Assembly: GCF_020217425.1 (NCBI RefSeq)
Contig: NZ_CP084090.1
Coordinates: 186,001-250,000, forward strand
Direction: 5' to 3'
DNA from: Halomicrobium urmianum
GTDB taxonomy: Archaea > Halobacteriota > Halobacteria > Halobacteriales > Haloarculaceae
DNA length: 64,000 nt
Under the pieces are notes generated by a model, which was not told the origin of the DNA, did no database searches, and worked only from the letters and a program-made list of their open reading frames with translations. Positions 33,929 to 41,403 of the stretch are shown here, one piece after another (positions within the stretch are counted from its first letter, which is position 1; the number at the start of each line of letters is the position of its first letter). The position numbers and the translations under genes are program-made.

Positions 33929-34855
33929 ATGAAGGAGTCTATCCTGGAGACGCTGGGGTCGCCGCTCGTGGCGGTGGAGTCGCCCGAGGACGCGACCGTC
34001 GCGGCGAAGGTAGAGTCGTTCAACCCCGGCGGATCGGCCAAGGACCGCCCGGCGACGGCGATGATCGAAGCAGCGGAGGACGCTGGCGAGGTCACGCCGG
34101 GCGACACGCTCGTCGAGCCGACCAGCGGCAACACGGGCATCGGGCTGGCGATGGCCGGCGCGGTGAAGGGCTACGACGTGCGCCTGATCATGCCCGGCTC
34201 GAAGTCGCCCGAGCGCCGACAGATCATGGAGGCCTACGGTGCCGACATCGAACTGGTCGATGGCGACATCTCGGACGCGCGCGAGCGGGCCGACGAGCTC
34301 GACGAGCAGGACGGGTTCCTCCAGCTCCGGCAGTTCGAGAACGAGGCGAACCCGCAGGCGCACTACGAGACGACCGGTCCGGAGATTCTCGACCAGGTCG
34401 GCGACCGGACCGTCGACGCGCTCGTGGCCGGCGTCGGCACCGGGGGAACCATCAGCGGGATCGGACGCCGGCTCCGGGAGGAGTTCCCCGAGATGCGGAT
34501 CGTCGCCGTCGAACCCGAGGACAACGCCGTGCTCTCCGGCATGGAACCCGGCACCGGCGAGGACAGCTTCCAGGGCATGGGCCCGGGCTTCGTCAGCGAC
34601 AACCTCGACGTCGACCTGCTCGACGACGTGACGACGGTGGGCCTCGACGCGGCCGAAGCGGAGTCCCGCCGGCTGGCGCGCGAAGAGGGGATCCTCGTGG
34701 GCCAGTCCTCTGCCGCGTCGAACCTGGCCGCCCGCGAGGAGGCCGAGCGGCTGGTCGACGAGGGCGCCGAGGACCCGCTCGTCGTGACGGTCTTCTGGGA
34801 CAGCGGCGAGCGCTACATGTCGACGGGCATGTTCGAGGACTATAATAGAGATTGA
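33929..34855 (+). CDS. cysK: Cysteine synthase (PLP-dependent)
   Basis: This 308-residue fold-type II PLP enzyme makes cysteine from O-acetylserine and sulfide. The PLP lysine is in NPGGSAKDRPATAM near residue 40, the substrate loop is EPTSGNTGIGLAMA, and the phosphate-binding glycines are GVGTGGTISGIGRRL. The last residues (DYNRD) and the stop codon are encoded by the left arm of an 88-bp palindromic element at 34839-34926, so the original C-terminus was probably replaced. The enzyme core is intact, so activity is likely kept. Confidence 0.94.
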   Translation: MKESILETLGSPLVAVESPEDATVAAKVESFNPGGSAKDRPATAMIEAAEDAGEVTPGDTLVEPTSGNTGIGLAMAGAVKGYDVRLIMPGSKSPERRQIMEAYGADIELVDGDISDARERADELDEQDGFLQLRQFENEANPQAHYETTGPEILDQVGDRTVDALVAGVGTGGTISGIGRRLREEFPEMRIVAVEPEDNAVLSGMEPGTGEDSFQGMGPGFVSDNLDVDLLDDVTTVGLDAAEAESRRLAREEGILVGQSSAASNLAAREEAERLVDEGAEDPLVVTVFWDSGERYMSTGMFEDYNRD

Positions 34856-34926
34856 AACTGTTTACACATCGAGGGACACCCGGGGTGTCCCTCGAGTGTG
34901 TCATTGCGTTCAATTTCTACTATAGT
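34839..34926. mobile_element. 88-bp palindromic MITE-like element at the end of cysK
   Basis: The outer arms ACTATAATAGAGATTGAA (34839-34856) and 34909-34926 are inverted repeats matching at 16 of 18 bases. A perfect 12-bp inverted pair with a 1-base centre lies inside at 34870-34894, extended by six more pairs with a one-base bulge. The whole element can fold into a single long hairpin around one internal loop. It encodes no protein and is A/T-rich at its ends, unlike the flanks. The cysK stop codon (34853-34855) lies inside it. This fits a non-autonomous transposon relic; no target duplication is obvious. Confidence 0.75.
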
Positions 34927-34961
34927 TCGGTTCTGCCGACGCGCGCTACCGCCTGCCGGGG

Positions 34962-35429
34962 TCACGCGCCGAACTCGTCGGCCGTCACGCGGACGACGAG
35001 CGTGTCCGAGACGTCTCGCAGGTCGTACGCCGGGATGGAGTCGCCCGTCCGGGTCACCAGCATCGGTTCGACGAGCTTCGGCGGCCCGTCCTCGCGCTCG
35101 ACGACGCCGTACACCGAGAGGAACCGCCCGCTCTCCCCGTCGTCGACCGCGTCGTCCCGGACGGCCGTCGCGAGGTCCCGCGAGAGCCACTCCGTCTCGC
35201 TGATCGACGGCTCGCGGACCAGCGCCGCGTCGGCGAACCGCACGAGGTACCAGTCGAGGTCGTTCAGAAGCGAGACGGCAGCCCCCAGGCTGACCGTCTC
35301 GACCGCCAGCGAGTTGGCGAACGGCTCCCGCAGGTCGTAGGTCGCCAGGGCGTCGCGGGCCGTCTCCCGCGAGAGGAGTTCGTACCTGAGGTTGACCTCC
35401 CCGTCGCCCACCAGACAGACCTGCGTCAT
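34962..35429 (-). CDS. DUF5804 family protein
   Basis: This is a 155-residue acidic, soluble protein without recognisable catalytic motifs. Landmarks are TQVCLVGDGEVNLRYELLSR at the N-terminus, LNDLDWYLVRFADAALVREP, and VTRTGDSIPAYDLRDVSDTL near the end. It matches haloarchaeal DUF5804 as I recall it. A TATA-like box is about 27 bases before the ATG at 35429. The function is unknown. Confidence 0.75.
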   Translation of the reverse strand: MTQVCLVGDGEVNLRYELLSRETARDALATYDLREPFANSLAVETVSLGAAVSLLNDLDWYLVRFADAALVREPSISETEWLSRDLATAVRDDAVDDGESGRFLSVYGVVEREDGPPKLVEPMLVTRTGDSIPAYDLRDVSDTLVVRVTADEFGA

Positions 35430-35611
35430 CGTCAGGAGGGAGTTTTCGCCGCGGGTTAGTGGTTACGGGTCGCGGGCGCACTGTACGTCGTCACTACCGA
35501 TAGTTCCGGCGACGGCCCCGGAAGCCCCCTCCCGGTGGGGACTGTGCCGGTCGCCTCCGAGTGAGCAAAATTCGATTCGCAACCGGAAGTGGCGGCTGAC
35601 GCGAAAGGCGC

Positions 35612-36799
35612 TCAGGGATCGATCGGCACGATTTCGGCGTCGCGAGCGGCCTCGCGGGCCCGCTCGAGGAGGTCGTCGGGCTCGAGTTCCCTGACGGTCG
35701 CCGGGTCGGCGTTGGTCTCGGGGAAGGAAGGGGCGACGCGGTTACAGCCCGTCGGGATGGTCGACTTCTCGAACGTGCCGATCTCGCGGGCCTGCTGGGT
35801 GATGTCGGACTTGTTCGCGGTGAGGTTCGGGCGGTGGACGGGGCAGTCGACCGCGGTGTCCGTCGCCGCGAGGTTGGCGCTGGTCTGGCTGGACTTCTGG
35901 CCGACGGCCTCGCCGGTGGCGATACCGACGGCGTCGGTCGCCTCGACGACGGCCTCGGCGGCCGCGAACATGTAGCGGCGCAGCGAGAGCATCCGCGTCC
36001 GGTCGAGTTCGTCGGCGAGGTCGGCGACGTCGTCGCCGCCGGGGACCACTCGCACGTCCACGTCCGTGTTGGGCGCGTGGGCCGCGAGGTCCTCGACGGT
36101 CGCGACGGCGCGCGCGCGGTGGTCCGGGCCGCCGTAGTCGCCGAGGTGGACGTAGACGGGCCGGACCGGGCAGCCGCGGCGCATGAGCCGCCAGGCGGCG
36201 ACGGGCGAGTCGATGCCGCCGCTGATCAGGACCGCGACGGGGTACTGGGTCCCGACGGGCAGGCCGCCCGGCCCCTCGCGCTTCTCCGTGAAGAGGTAGG
36301 CCCGGTCCTCGCGGCACTCGACGTGGACCGTGAACGCGGGGTCGTCGAGGTCGACCTCGGGCTCGCCGCCCGACGACTCGATGGCCTCCCAGACCGCGGA
36401 GCCACCCTCCTGTTCGAGGTCGCGGCTGGAGAAGTCGTGCACGTCCTCGTGGCCGGCTCGGCGGGCGCGGACGGCGAAGGGGCCGCCCTCCCAGCAGGCC
36501 TCGGCGGTGCGGGCCAGCGCGTCTTCGATGGCCGACAGCGTTGGCTCGACTGTCAGCGCCGGGCTCGCCGAGACGACGCCGAACGCGTCGGCGGCGACGT
36601 CGGCCGCGCGGTCGGGTTCGTCGGTGTGGACGAACAGCCGCGTCCGCTCGCGCTCGATCTCGCCGTCGACGCCGCGGTGGGCGAGCAGCGCGGCGAGGTT
36701 GTCCGCCAGGCGCCCCTCCATCTTCCGTCGGACCTGGTCGCTCTTGATCCCCAGCTCGCCGTGGCGGACCAGCACGACGTCGGCTCCCGGCGGTTGCAT
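35612..36799 (-). CDS. thiI: tRNA 4-thiouridine(8) synthase ThiI
   Basis: This 395-residue protein has an N-terminal NFLD/THUMP RNA-binding region, residues 1-165 (VLVRHGELGIKSDQVRRKME, then PFAVRARRAGHEDV). A PP-loop ATPase domain follows, with VAVLISGGIDSPVAAWRLMR near residue 185. It would adenylate U8 of tRNA and install sulfur. The C-terminal rhodanese domain of bacterial ThiI is absent. I see no CxxC pair as described in methanogen ThiI; single cysteines occur in RRGCPVRP, VDCPVHRP and PTGCNRVAP. The thiazole branch is probably not its job. A TATA box reading CGTTTATTCT lies about 26 bases upstream. Confidence 0.92.
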   Translation of the reverse strand: MQPPGADVVLVRHGELGIKSDQVRRKMEGRLADNLAALLAHRGVDGEIERERTRLFVHTDEPDRAADVAADAFGVVSASPALTVEPTLSAIEDALARTAEACWEGGPFAVRARRAGHEDVHDFSSRDLEQEGGSAVWEAIESSGGEPEVDLDDPAFTVHVECREDRAYLFTEKREGPGGLPVGTQYPVAVLISGGIDSPVAAWRLMRRGCPVRPVYVHLGDYGGPDHRARAVATVEDLAAHAPNTDVDVRVVPGGDDVADLADELDRTRMLSLRRYMFAAAEAVVEATDAVGIATGEAVGQKSSQTSANLAATDTAVDCPVHRPNLTANKSDITQQAREIGTFEKSTIPTGCNRVAPSFPETNADPATVRELEPDDLLERAREAARDAEIVPIDP

Positions 36800-36855
36800 G
36801 GCCGTCGCTTGCGGGAGGGAGAATAAACGCGTGTCGCTCGGGAGCGACGGCGCGT

Positions 36856-38058
36856 TCAGAACGTCGACAGCTCGCCGTCGATGACCCGCTGGGTCAGGTC
36901 GGTCACGCCGGCGAGTTCGTCGTCGATGGCCGCGCGGACCTCGTCCTCGATGTCCGCGACGGTGACGCCCTCCTCGGTGACGACCGAGGCGTCGGCCACG
37001 TGGGGGTCGTCGATGGGCGATCCGATCTGGGAGAGCAGGCGGATCTGGAGCTGGCGGATGCCGTCGACCTCGTCTGCGACGGACTCGGCGATCTCCGTCG
37101 ACAGGAGGTTGTAGATCTTGCCGATGTGGTTGACCGGGTTCTTGCCGGAGGTGGCCTCCATGCTCATCGGCCGATTGGGCGTGATCAGGCCGTTGGCGCG
37201 GTTGCCCCGACCGACGGAGCCGTCGTCGCCCTGCTCGGCGGAGGTGCCGGTCGTCGTCAGGTAGATCGATCCCTCCTCGTAGTCGTCGGCCGTGTTGACG
37301 TGGACCGCGACGTCGCGGTCGGTGATGTCCTCGGCGAGGCCCTTGACGTACGCCTCGACGCCGGCGACGGCCTCTCTGTACTCCTCCAGGTCGGCCACGT
37401 GGCGGTCGACCATGGCGGCGGCCACCGTCACGTCGACGTGGTCGCCCTCGCGCTTGCCCATCACCTTGACGTCCTGGCCGACGACGGGGTTGTCGTCGCT
37501 GTACTCGCCGTTGAGCCGGCGCTCGGTCTCGCGGACGATCCGCTCGGTCTCGGTCAGCGGCGCGTGACCGACGCCGTAGCTGGTGTCGTTGGCCATCGGG
37601 ACGGCGCCGTCCTCGCCGAAGACGCCCTTGAGGTCGCCGCTGCCCTCGCCCAGGCGGACGTCGACGACGACGTCCGATCCCACCTCGAGGAACGGGAAGT
37701 TCTCTTCGAGGTACTCGCGGGCCGCGTCGAGGGCGATAGTCTCCGCGGGGAAGCGCTCGCCCTCGTACTCCTTGGTCGCGCGGCCGACGATCAGCAGGTA
37801 GATGGGCTCCAGCACCTCGCCGCCGCCGAAGGCCGGCGCGGCCGTGCCCGCGACCAGCTGGGTCTCGTCCGTGTTGTAGTGGAGGACGGTCCCGAACCGG
37901 TCGAGGTACGCCTGCGCGAGCGCGCGAGAGACGCTCTCCGCCACGCCGTCACAGATCGAGTCCGGGTGGCCGATGCCCTTCCGCTCGACGATCTCTACCG
38001 CCTGGTCCTCCACGGCGTGCCCGCTGGCGGGCTCGACGTGGATGTTCCGGTCGGTCAT
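36856..38058 (-). CDS. mat: S-adenosylmethionine synthetase, archaeal type
   Basis: This 400-residue enzyme makes AdoMet from methionine and ATP. It belongs to the archaeal MAT branch, little related to bacterial MetK: the N-terminal [20 protein letters not shown], the central [20 protein letters not shown], and SLADI-free C-terminal half with [18 protein letters not shown] are characteristic. The length is standard. A TATA box on the same strand at 38083-38092 lies about 30 bases before the ATG. The gene precedes thiI on the same strand, separated by 56 bp and a separate promoter. Confidence 0.95.
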   Translation of the reverse strand: MTDRNIHVEPASGHAVEDQAVEIVERKGIGHPDSICDGVAESVSRALAQAYLDRFGTVLHYNTDETQLVAGTAAPAFGGGEVLEPIYLLIVGRATKEYEGERFPAETIALDAAREYLEENFPFLEVGSDVVVDVRLGEGSGDLKGVFGEDGAVPMANDTSYGVGHAPLTETERIVRETERRLNGEYSDDNPVVGQDVKVMGKREGDHVDVTVAAAMVDRHVADLEEYREAVAGVEAYVKGLAEDITDRDVAVHVNTADDYEEGSIYLTTTGTSAEQGDDGSVGRGNRANGLITPNRPMSMEATSGKNPVNHIGKIYNLLSTEIAESVADEVDGIRQLQIRLLSQIGSPIDDPHVADASVVTEEGVTVADIEDEVRAAIDDELAGVTDLTQRVIDGELSTF

Positions 38059-38082
38059 TGGCTCGTAGTTGGGGGTGAGACC

Positions 38083-38092
38083 CTCTATAACT
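38083..38092 (-). promoter_or_regulatory. TATA-like box of mat
   Basis: The minus strand reads AGTTATAGAG, centred about 30 bases before the ATG at 38058. Confidence 0.5.
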
Positions 38093-38118
38093 TGCGGAAT
38101 TGAGAACGGTCGCCGTAA

Positions 38119-38658
38119 TTACTCGTCTGCATCAGCGAGCAGCAGGCCGAGGTAGGAAGTCCTGACCTGCTCGTCCGGATCGAGGTTCAAGTCGCGCATG
38201 ACCGCCTCCGCGCCCTCGCGGGCCGCGTCGACGTCCTCGGCCTCCGTCTCGACCTCGACGAAGTCGCCGACGCCCGCGACGCTGTCCAGCGTCACCGCGT
38301 ATCCCTCGTAGGCGAAGTGCTCGCGCTCCTTCTCGACGGTCGCGACCGGCTCGAACCCCAGCGCCCGGAAGATGTCGTCGGCGTCCCCGCCGGCGCCGAC
38401 GCTGGTCTCGACCTCCTCGCGGGTCTTGGAGTCGGGATCGACCTTCGGTCCCTTGTAGGTGATCCGGTCGACGTCGCCCCCCTCCGACCGCTCGCGCCGG
38501 ACGCGCAGCGCCTCGTCGGTCTCCGCGAAGTCCCGCTCCGGATGATCGTAGTAGGTGTCGGCCTGCTCGACCGTCTCCAGGGCGTCGGCGCCGACCGCCT
38601 CGAGCCGCTGGCGGACCTCGCCGTGGTCGGCCGCGACCTTCATCTCGACCTCGTACAT
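38119..38658 (-). CDS. cyaB: CYTH-domain protein (class IV adenylate cyclase / thiamine triphosphatase-like)
   Basis: This 179-residue protein carries the CYTH signature ExExK at its start (YEVEMKVAA) and alternating charged strands for the triphosphate tunnel: DEALRVRRERSEGG, RITYKGPK, KTREEVETSV, and GDFVEVETEAE. The family includes class IV adenylate cyclases and inorganic or thiamine triphosphatases. A triphosphatase role is at least as likely as cAMP synthesis in an archaeon. The ATG at 38658 is preferred over the upstream in-frame codon at 38685 because the ExExK motif then starts at residue 3 as usual. Confidence 0.88.
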   Translation of the reverse strand: MYEVEMKVAADHGEVRQRLEAVGADALETVEQADTYYDHPERDFAETDEALRVRRERSEGGDVDRITYKGPKVDPDSKTREEVETSVGAGGDADDIFRALGFEPVATVEKEREHFAYEGYAVTLDSVAGVGDFVEVETEAEDVDAAREGAEAVMRDLNLDPDEQVRTSYLGLLLADADE

Positions 38659-38776
38659 GCGCGAGAGGAGGGCCAGCCCCGACAAAAGCGGCCCGCATCG
38701 GGACGATCACCGCCCCGAGAGCCGCGGGATTGCGCGTCGGTAGCGCTCGCTGACTGTCCGCATAGCGAAACGTTGT

Positions 38777-38786
38777 CCTTAAGAGT
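38777..38786 (+). promoter_or_regulatory. TATA-like box of the FKBP gene
   Basis: TCCTTAAGAG is centred about 27 bases before the ATG at 38808. Confidence 0.5.
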
Positions 38787-38807
38787 GCAACGACTGTCCC
38801 GTACGGT

Positions 38808-39788
38808 ATGAGCAACGACTCCGAGGCCGAGGAGGCCGACGCCGAAGCACAGCAAGAGGAGACACAGGCCGATGAGGAGGTCGCCGAGGAGGAGACCGAG
38901 GACGGACTCCAGCAGGGCGACTTCGTCGAGATCGACTACACCGCACGCACGGTCGACGAGAGCGACCTCGTCGACACGACCGACGCCGACGTCGCCGAGG
39001 AGGAGGGCGTCGGCGAAGACCAGGAGTTCGGTCCCCGCACCATCGTCCTCGGCCAGGGCCACCTCTTCGAGGCCGTCGAGGAGGACATCTACGGCGGCGA
39101 GCCCGGCGACACCGGTGAAGTCGTCGTCCCCGCCGCCGAGGCCTTCGGCGAGTACGACGAGAGCGAGGTCCGCACGGTCTCCAAGGACAAGATCCCCGAG
39201 GACGACCGCTATCCCGGCGCGCACGTCGACGTCGACGGCGAGCACGGTCACCTCGAGACGATCATCGGCGGCCGCGCGCGCGTCGACTTCAACCACCCGC
39301 TGGCCGGCGAGGACATCGAGTACGAGTACGAGATCCTCGACGAGGTCGACGACCGCGAGGAGCAGGCCCAGGGCATCCTCTCGATGATGCTCGACATGGA
39401 ACTCGACGTCTGGTTCGAGACCGAGACCGTCGAGGAAGAGCAGATGGTCGAGCCCGACGAGGACGACGCCGACGAGGACGAGGAGCCCGAGCCCGAGTTC
39501 GAGACCGTCGAGACCGAGAAGGAGACCCTCTACATCGAGGCCACGCCCCAGCTCACCATGAACCAGCAGTGGATGATGGGCAAGCAGCAGATCGCCCAGC
39601 AGCTCACCCAGCTGCTCGACGTCGACCGCATCATCGTCCAGGAGGAGCTGGGCGGCGGCATGGGCATGCCCGGCATGATGGGCGGCATGGGCGGCGGCGC
39701 CGGCGGCGCCGACATCGAGGAGGCCCTCGAGGACGCCGACGTCGACGCCGAGGAGATCGTCGAAGAGATCGAAGGCGCCGAGGAGTAG
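38808..39788 (+). CDS. FKBP-type peptidyl-prolyl isomerase (long archaeal type)
   Basis: This 326-residue chaperone-like prolyl isomerase has residues 1-33 as an acidic disordered head. The FKBP core with an inserted IF domain follows: GDFVEIDYTARTVDE, RTIVLGQGHLFEAVEEDIYG, then the insert and DFNHPLAGEDIEYEYEILDE. A C-terminal extension of over 100 residues includes an acidic linker, a Gln/Met-rich segment (MNQQWMMGKQQIAQQL), a Gly/Met-rich patch (MPGMMGGMGGGAGG) and an acidic end. The long form is typical of haloarchaea. A partial duplicate of its last 45 bases lies 72 bases downstream. Confidence 0.93.
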   Translation: MSNDSEAEEADAEAQQEETQADEEVAEEETEDGLQQGDFVEIDYTARTVDESDLVDTTDADVAEEEGVGEDQEFGPRTIVLGQGHLFEAVEEDIYGGEPGDTGEVVVPAAEAFGEYDESEVRTVSKDKIPEDDRYPGAHVDVDGEHGHLETIIGGRARVDFNHPLAGEDIEYEYEILDEVDDREEQAQGILSMMLDMELDVWFETETVEEEQMVEPDEDDADEDEEPEPEFETVETEKETLYIEATPQLTMNQQWMMGKQQIAQQLTQLLDVDRIIVQEELGGGMGMPGMMGGMGGGAGGADIEEALEDADVDAEEIVEEIEGAEE

Positions 39789-39859
39789 AAGAGCATACCG
39801 CACCGTAGGCGCGGTTTCTCCGGACGCGAGCGAACCCGACGAAGTAAAAAGGTACGAGC

Positions 39860-39904
39860 GACGCCGAGGAGACCGTCGAGGAGATCGAAGGCACCGAGGA
39901 GTAG
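39860..39904 (+). pseudogene. Duplicated 3' end of the FKBP gene
   Basis: These 45 bases repeat the end of the FKBP gene (39744-39788) with three differences, including the TAG stop, and would encode 14 residues (DAEETVEEIEGTEE). No start codon or gene body precedes them, so this is a fragment left by tandem duplication or by recombination between tandem copies. Confidence 0.85.
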
Positions 39905-39950
39905 GTGGACGCGACCGTCGGGAGCGGCCACCTTGAATCCGAGGGGGGTT

Positions 39951-40019
39951 CTGGCGAGCGCAGCGAGCCAGGGCTCGGAAGTCGAGCGAAGCGAGTCTTT
40001 CGGGGAACGCAGTGACCCG
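39951..40019 (+). repeat. Three adjacent hairpins with 11-nt loops
   Basis: Hairpins occur at 39951-39971 (5-bp stem, loop GAGCGCAGCGA), about 39979-39999 (one mismatch, loop GAGCGAAGCGA) and 40001-40019 (4-bp stem, loop GAACGCAGTGA). They lie in the 342-bp gap after the FKBP gene. T-runs at 40043-40056 follow them and may serve as a terminator. Apart from the duplicated FKBP tail the gap shows no gene. Confidence 0.8.
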
Positions 40020-40042
40020 CGCAGAGTAACGTCGCTGCGGAC

Positions 40043-40056
40043 TTTTCCCCGTTTTT
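40043..40056 (+). terminator. T-rich tract after the FKBP gene
   Basis: Two T-runs (TTTT then TTTTT, separated by CCCCG) lie downstream of the FKBP gene and the hairpin cluster. T-rich tracts are the usual archaeal termination signal. The assignment is by pattern only. Confidence 0.3.
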
Positions 40057-40130
40057 CACCGCCGATCAGCGACCGCTCTCAGCTGCCGACGCTGAAAGCG
40101 GTCGGCGTGTAGCGGCCGGTTGCGGACCCG

Positions 40131-41225
40131 CTACCGCTGTTGCGAGCCGCGCTGGTCCCCCCGCTGGCCGCCGACCCGCGGGAAGGCGTCCTCGTCGTAC
40201 TCCTGATCGACGGGCGCGGCCTGGGGCGTCGGCTCCCAGAAGCCCTGATCGGCAGATCCTGGCTCGCCGAAGGTCTGCTCGGTCCCGACGTAGTCCGGCG
40301 ACTGGTCGTGGCGACCCTGACCACCGAACTGGAGCCCCATGTCGGGCTCGCCCGTCTGGCTACCGGGCTGCTGACCGCCGTGCTGCTGGGCGCTCTGTTG
40401 CTGGCCGCCGTGCTGCTGAACACCGGCGCGCTGCGGTCCCGGCTGCTGCCCGCCGAACTGCTGACCGCTCGACTGTCGGCCGCCCTGCTGTGTCCGCTGC
40501 CGGCCGCCCTGTCGCTCCATCTGATACCGCCGCTGCCGTCCGCTGGCCGGCTGTCGCTGGGTCCCCTGCCGCTGGTGGGACTGCTGGGTCCCCTGCTGCT
40601 GCCCGCCTTGCATCGACTGGCGTCCCCGCGTCGACCGACCGCCTTGCGAGGAGGCCCGTCCCTGTTCGCGCTGGGTCGGCCCCTGTTCGGTCGGCGGCCG
40701 CGCGCCGGGTTGCTGACCCGACGGCTGCTGGCGCGTCGGCGCGTGCCGCCCCATCGACTCGCGGGACGGCTGCTGGTTCGACTGCGGCTGGCGTCGACCG
40801 CTCCGTCCGCCCTGCTGGCCCCGACTGGACTGCTGACCCTGCCGGGATTGCTGACCGCTCCGGTGCTGCTGGGAGCCCCGGCCCGTCTGCCCGTGCTGTC
40901 CGGCCTGGCGCTGCTGCGTCCGCTGTCCGCCCCGTCCCCCGCCACCTCGCTGCTGCGACTGCGGGCCCTGGCCTGCCTGCCGTCGCTGGCCGGTCTGTCC
41001 CCGCTGCGACGGCTGACCGTGCTGGGACTGGCCGCCGTGGCCCTGGGGCTGTTGCTGGCCCCGGTGTGTGTCCCGGGCTCGCTGGTCAGTCTGTCGACCC
41101 GTCTGTCCCCGGTGGCCGGCGTGGCCCTGCGCTCCTCGCTGATTGCCCGGCGCCTGATCGGACTGCTGGTCGATGTCCTGATTCCGCTGGCCGCGCCGAC
41201 TGTCGTCGTGGTTGTGGTGAGTCAT
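40131..41225 (-). CDS. Gln/Arg/Gly-rich intrinsically disordered protein
   Basis: This 364-residue protein is dominated by Q, R, G, S and P, with QGG, RGG, SRGQQ and HGG motifs, and has almost no hydrophobic core. Only the last 70 residues look ordered and acidic (EPDMGLQFGGQGRHDQSPDY, then DQGFWEPTPQAAPVDQEYDE). It is basic over most of its length, opposite to the acidic haloarchaeal norm. Codon third positions are G/C-rich and the start THHNHDD is plausible. The exact antisense frame (Leu-rich, 40140-41237) is also open, so strand choice is a judgement based on codon logic and the ATG context. Possible roles include RNA binding or condensate formation, as inference only. Confidence 0.6.
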   Translation of the reverse strand: MTHHNHDDSRRGQRNQDIDQQSDQAPGNQRGAQGHAGHRGQTGRQTDQRARDTHRGQQQPQGHGGQSQHGQPSQRGQTGQRRQAGQGPQSQQRGGGGRGGQRTQQRQAGQHGQTGRGSQQHRSGQQSRQGQQSSRGQQGGRSGRRQPQSNQQPSRESMGRHAPTRQQPSGQQPGARPPTEQGPTQREQGRASSQGGRSTRGRQSMQGGQQQGTQQSHQRQGTQRQPASGRQRRYQMERQGGRQRTQQGGRQSSGQQFGGQQPGPQRAGVQQHGGQQQSAQQHGGQQPGSQTGEPDMGLQFGGQGRHDQSPDYVGTEQTFGEPGSADQGFWEPTPQAAPVDQEYDEDAFPRVGGQRGDQRGSQQR

Positions 41226-41403
41226 GGATTCAATTGAGCGGTCGATCGATCGCCCGGTGGGGCGTCCCGAACCAGGGCGCGAACACCATAGAAGGTTGGC
41301 CCGGCAGGCGCGCTACCGTCCGTTCGTGGCAGTTAGGTCGCCTGTATCGGGGAGCCACGTGACCCCACCTGGTACGTGGCGACGCCGGGGACGGCGGTGG
41401 CCG

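Noticed and set aside
34840-35481. A 213-codon minus-strand frame around the palindromic element
   Set aside because: It overlaps the DUF5804 gene in another frame and runs through the element; composition is typical of a shadow.
40140-41237. A Leu/Ala-rich frame of 365 codons on the plus strand
   Set aside because: It is the exact codon-register antisense of the Gln-rich frame. Its Leu runs are the complement of CAG codons, it has no plausible transporter layout, and the first codons lack a promoter. The choice is not certain.
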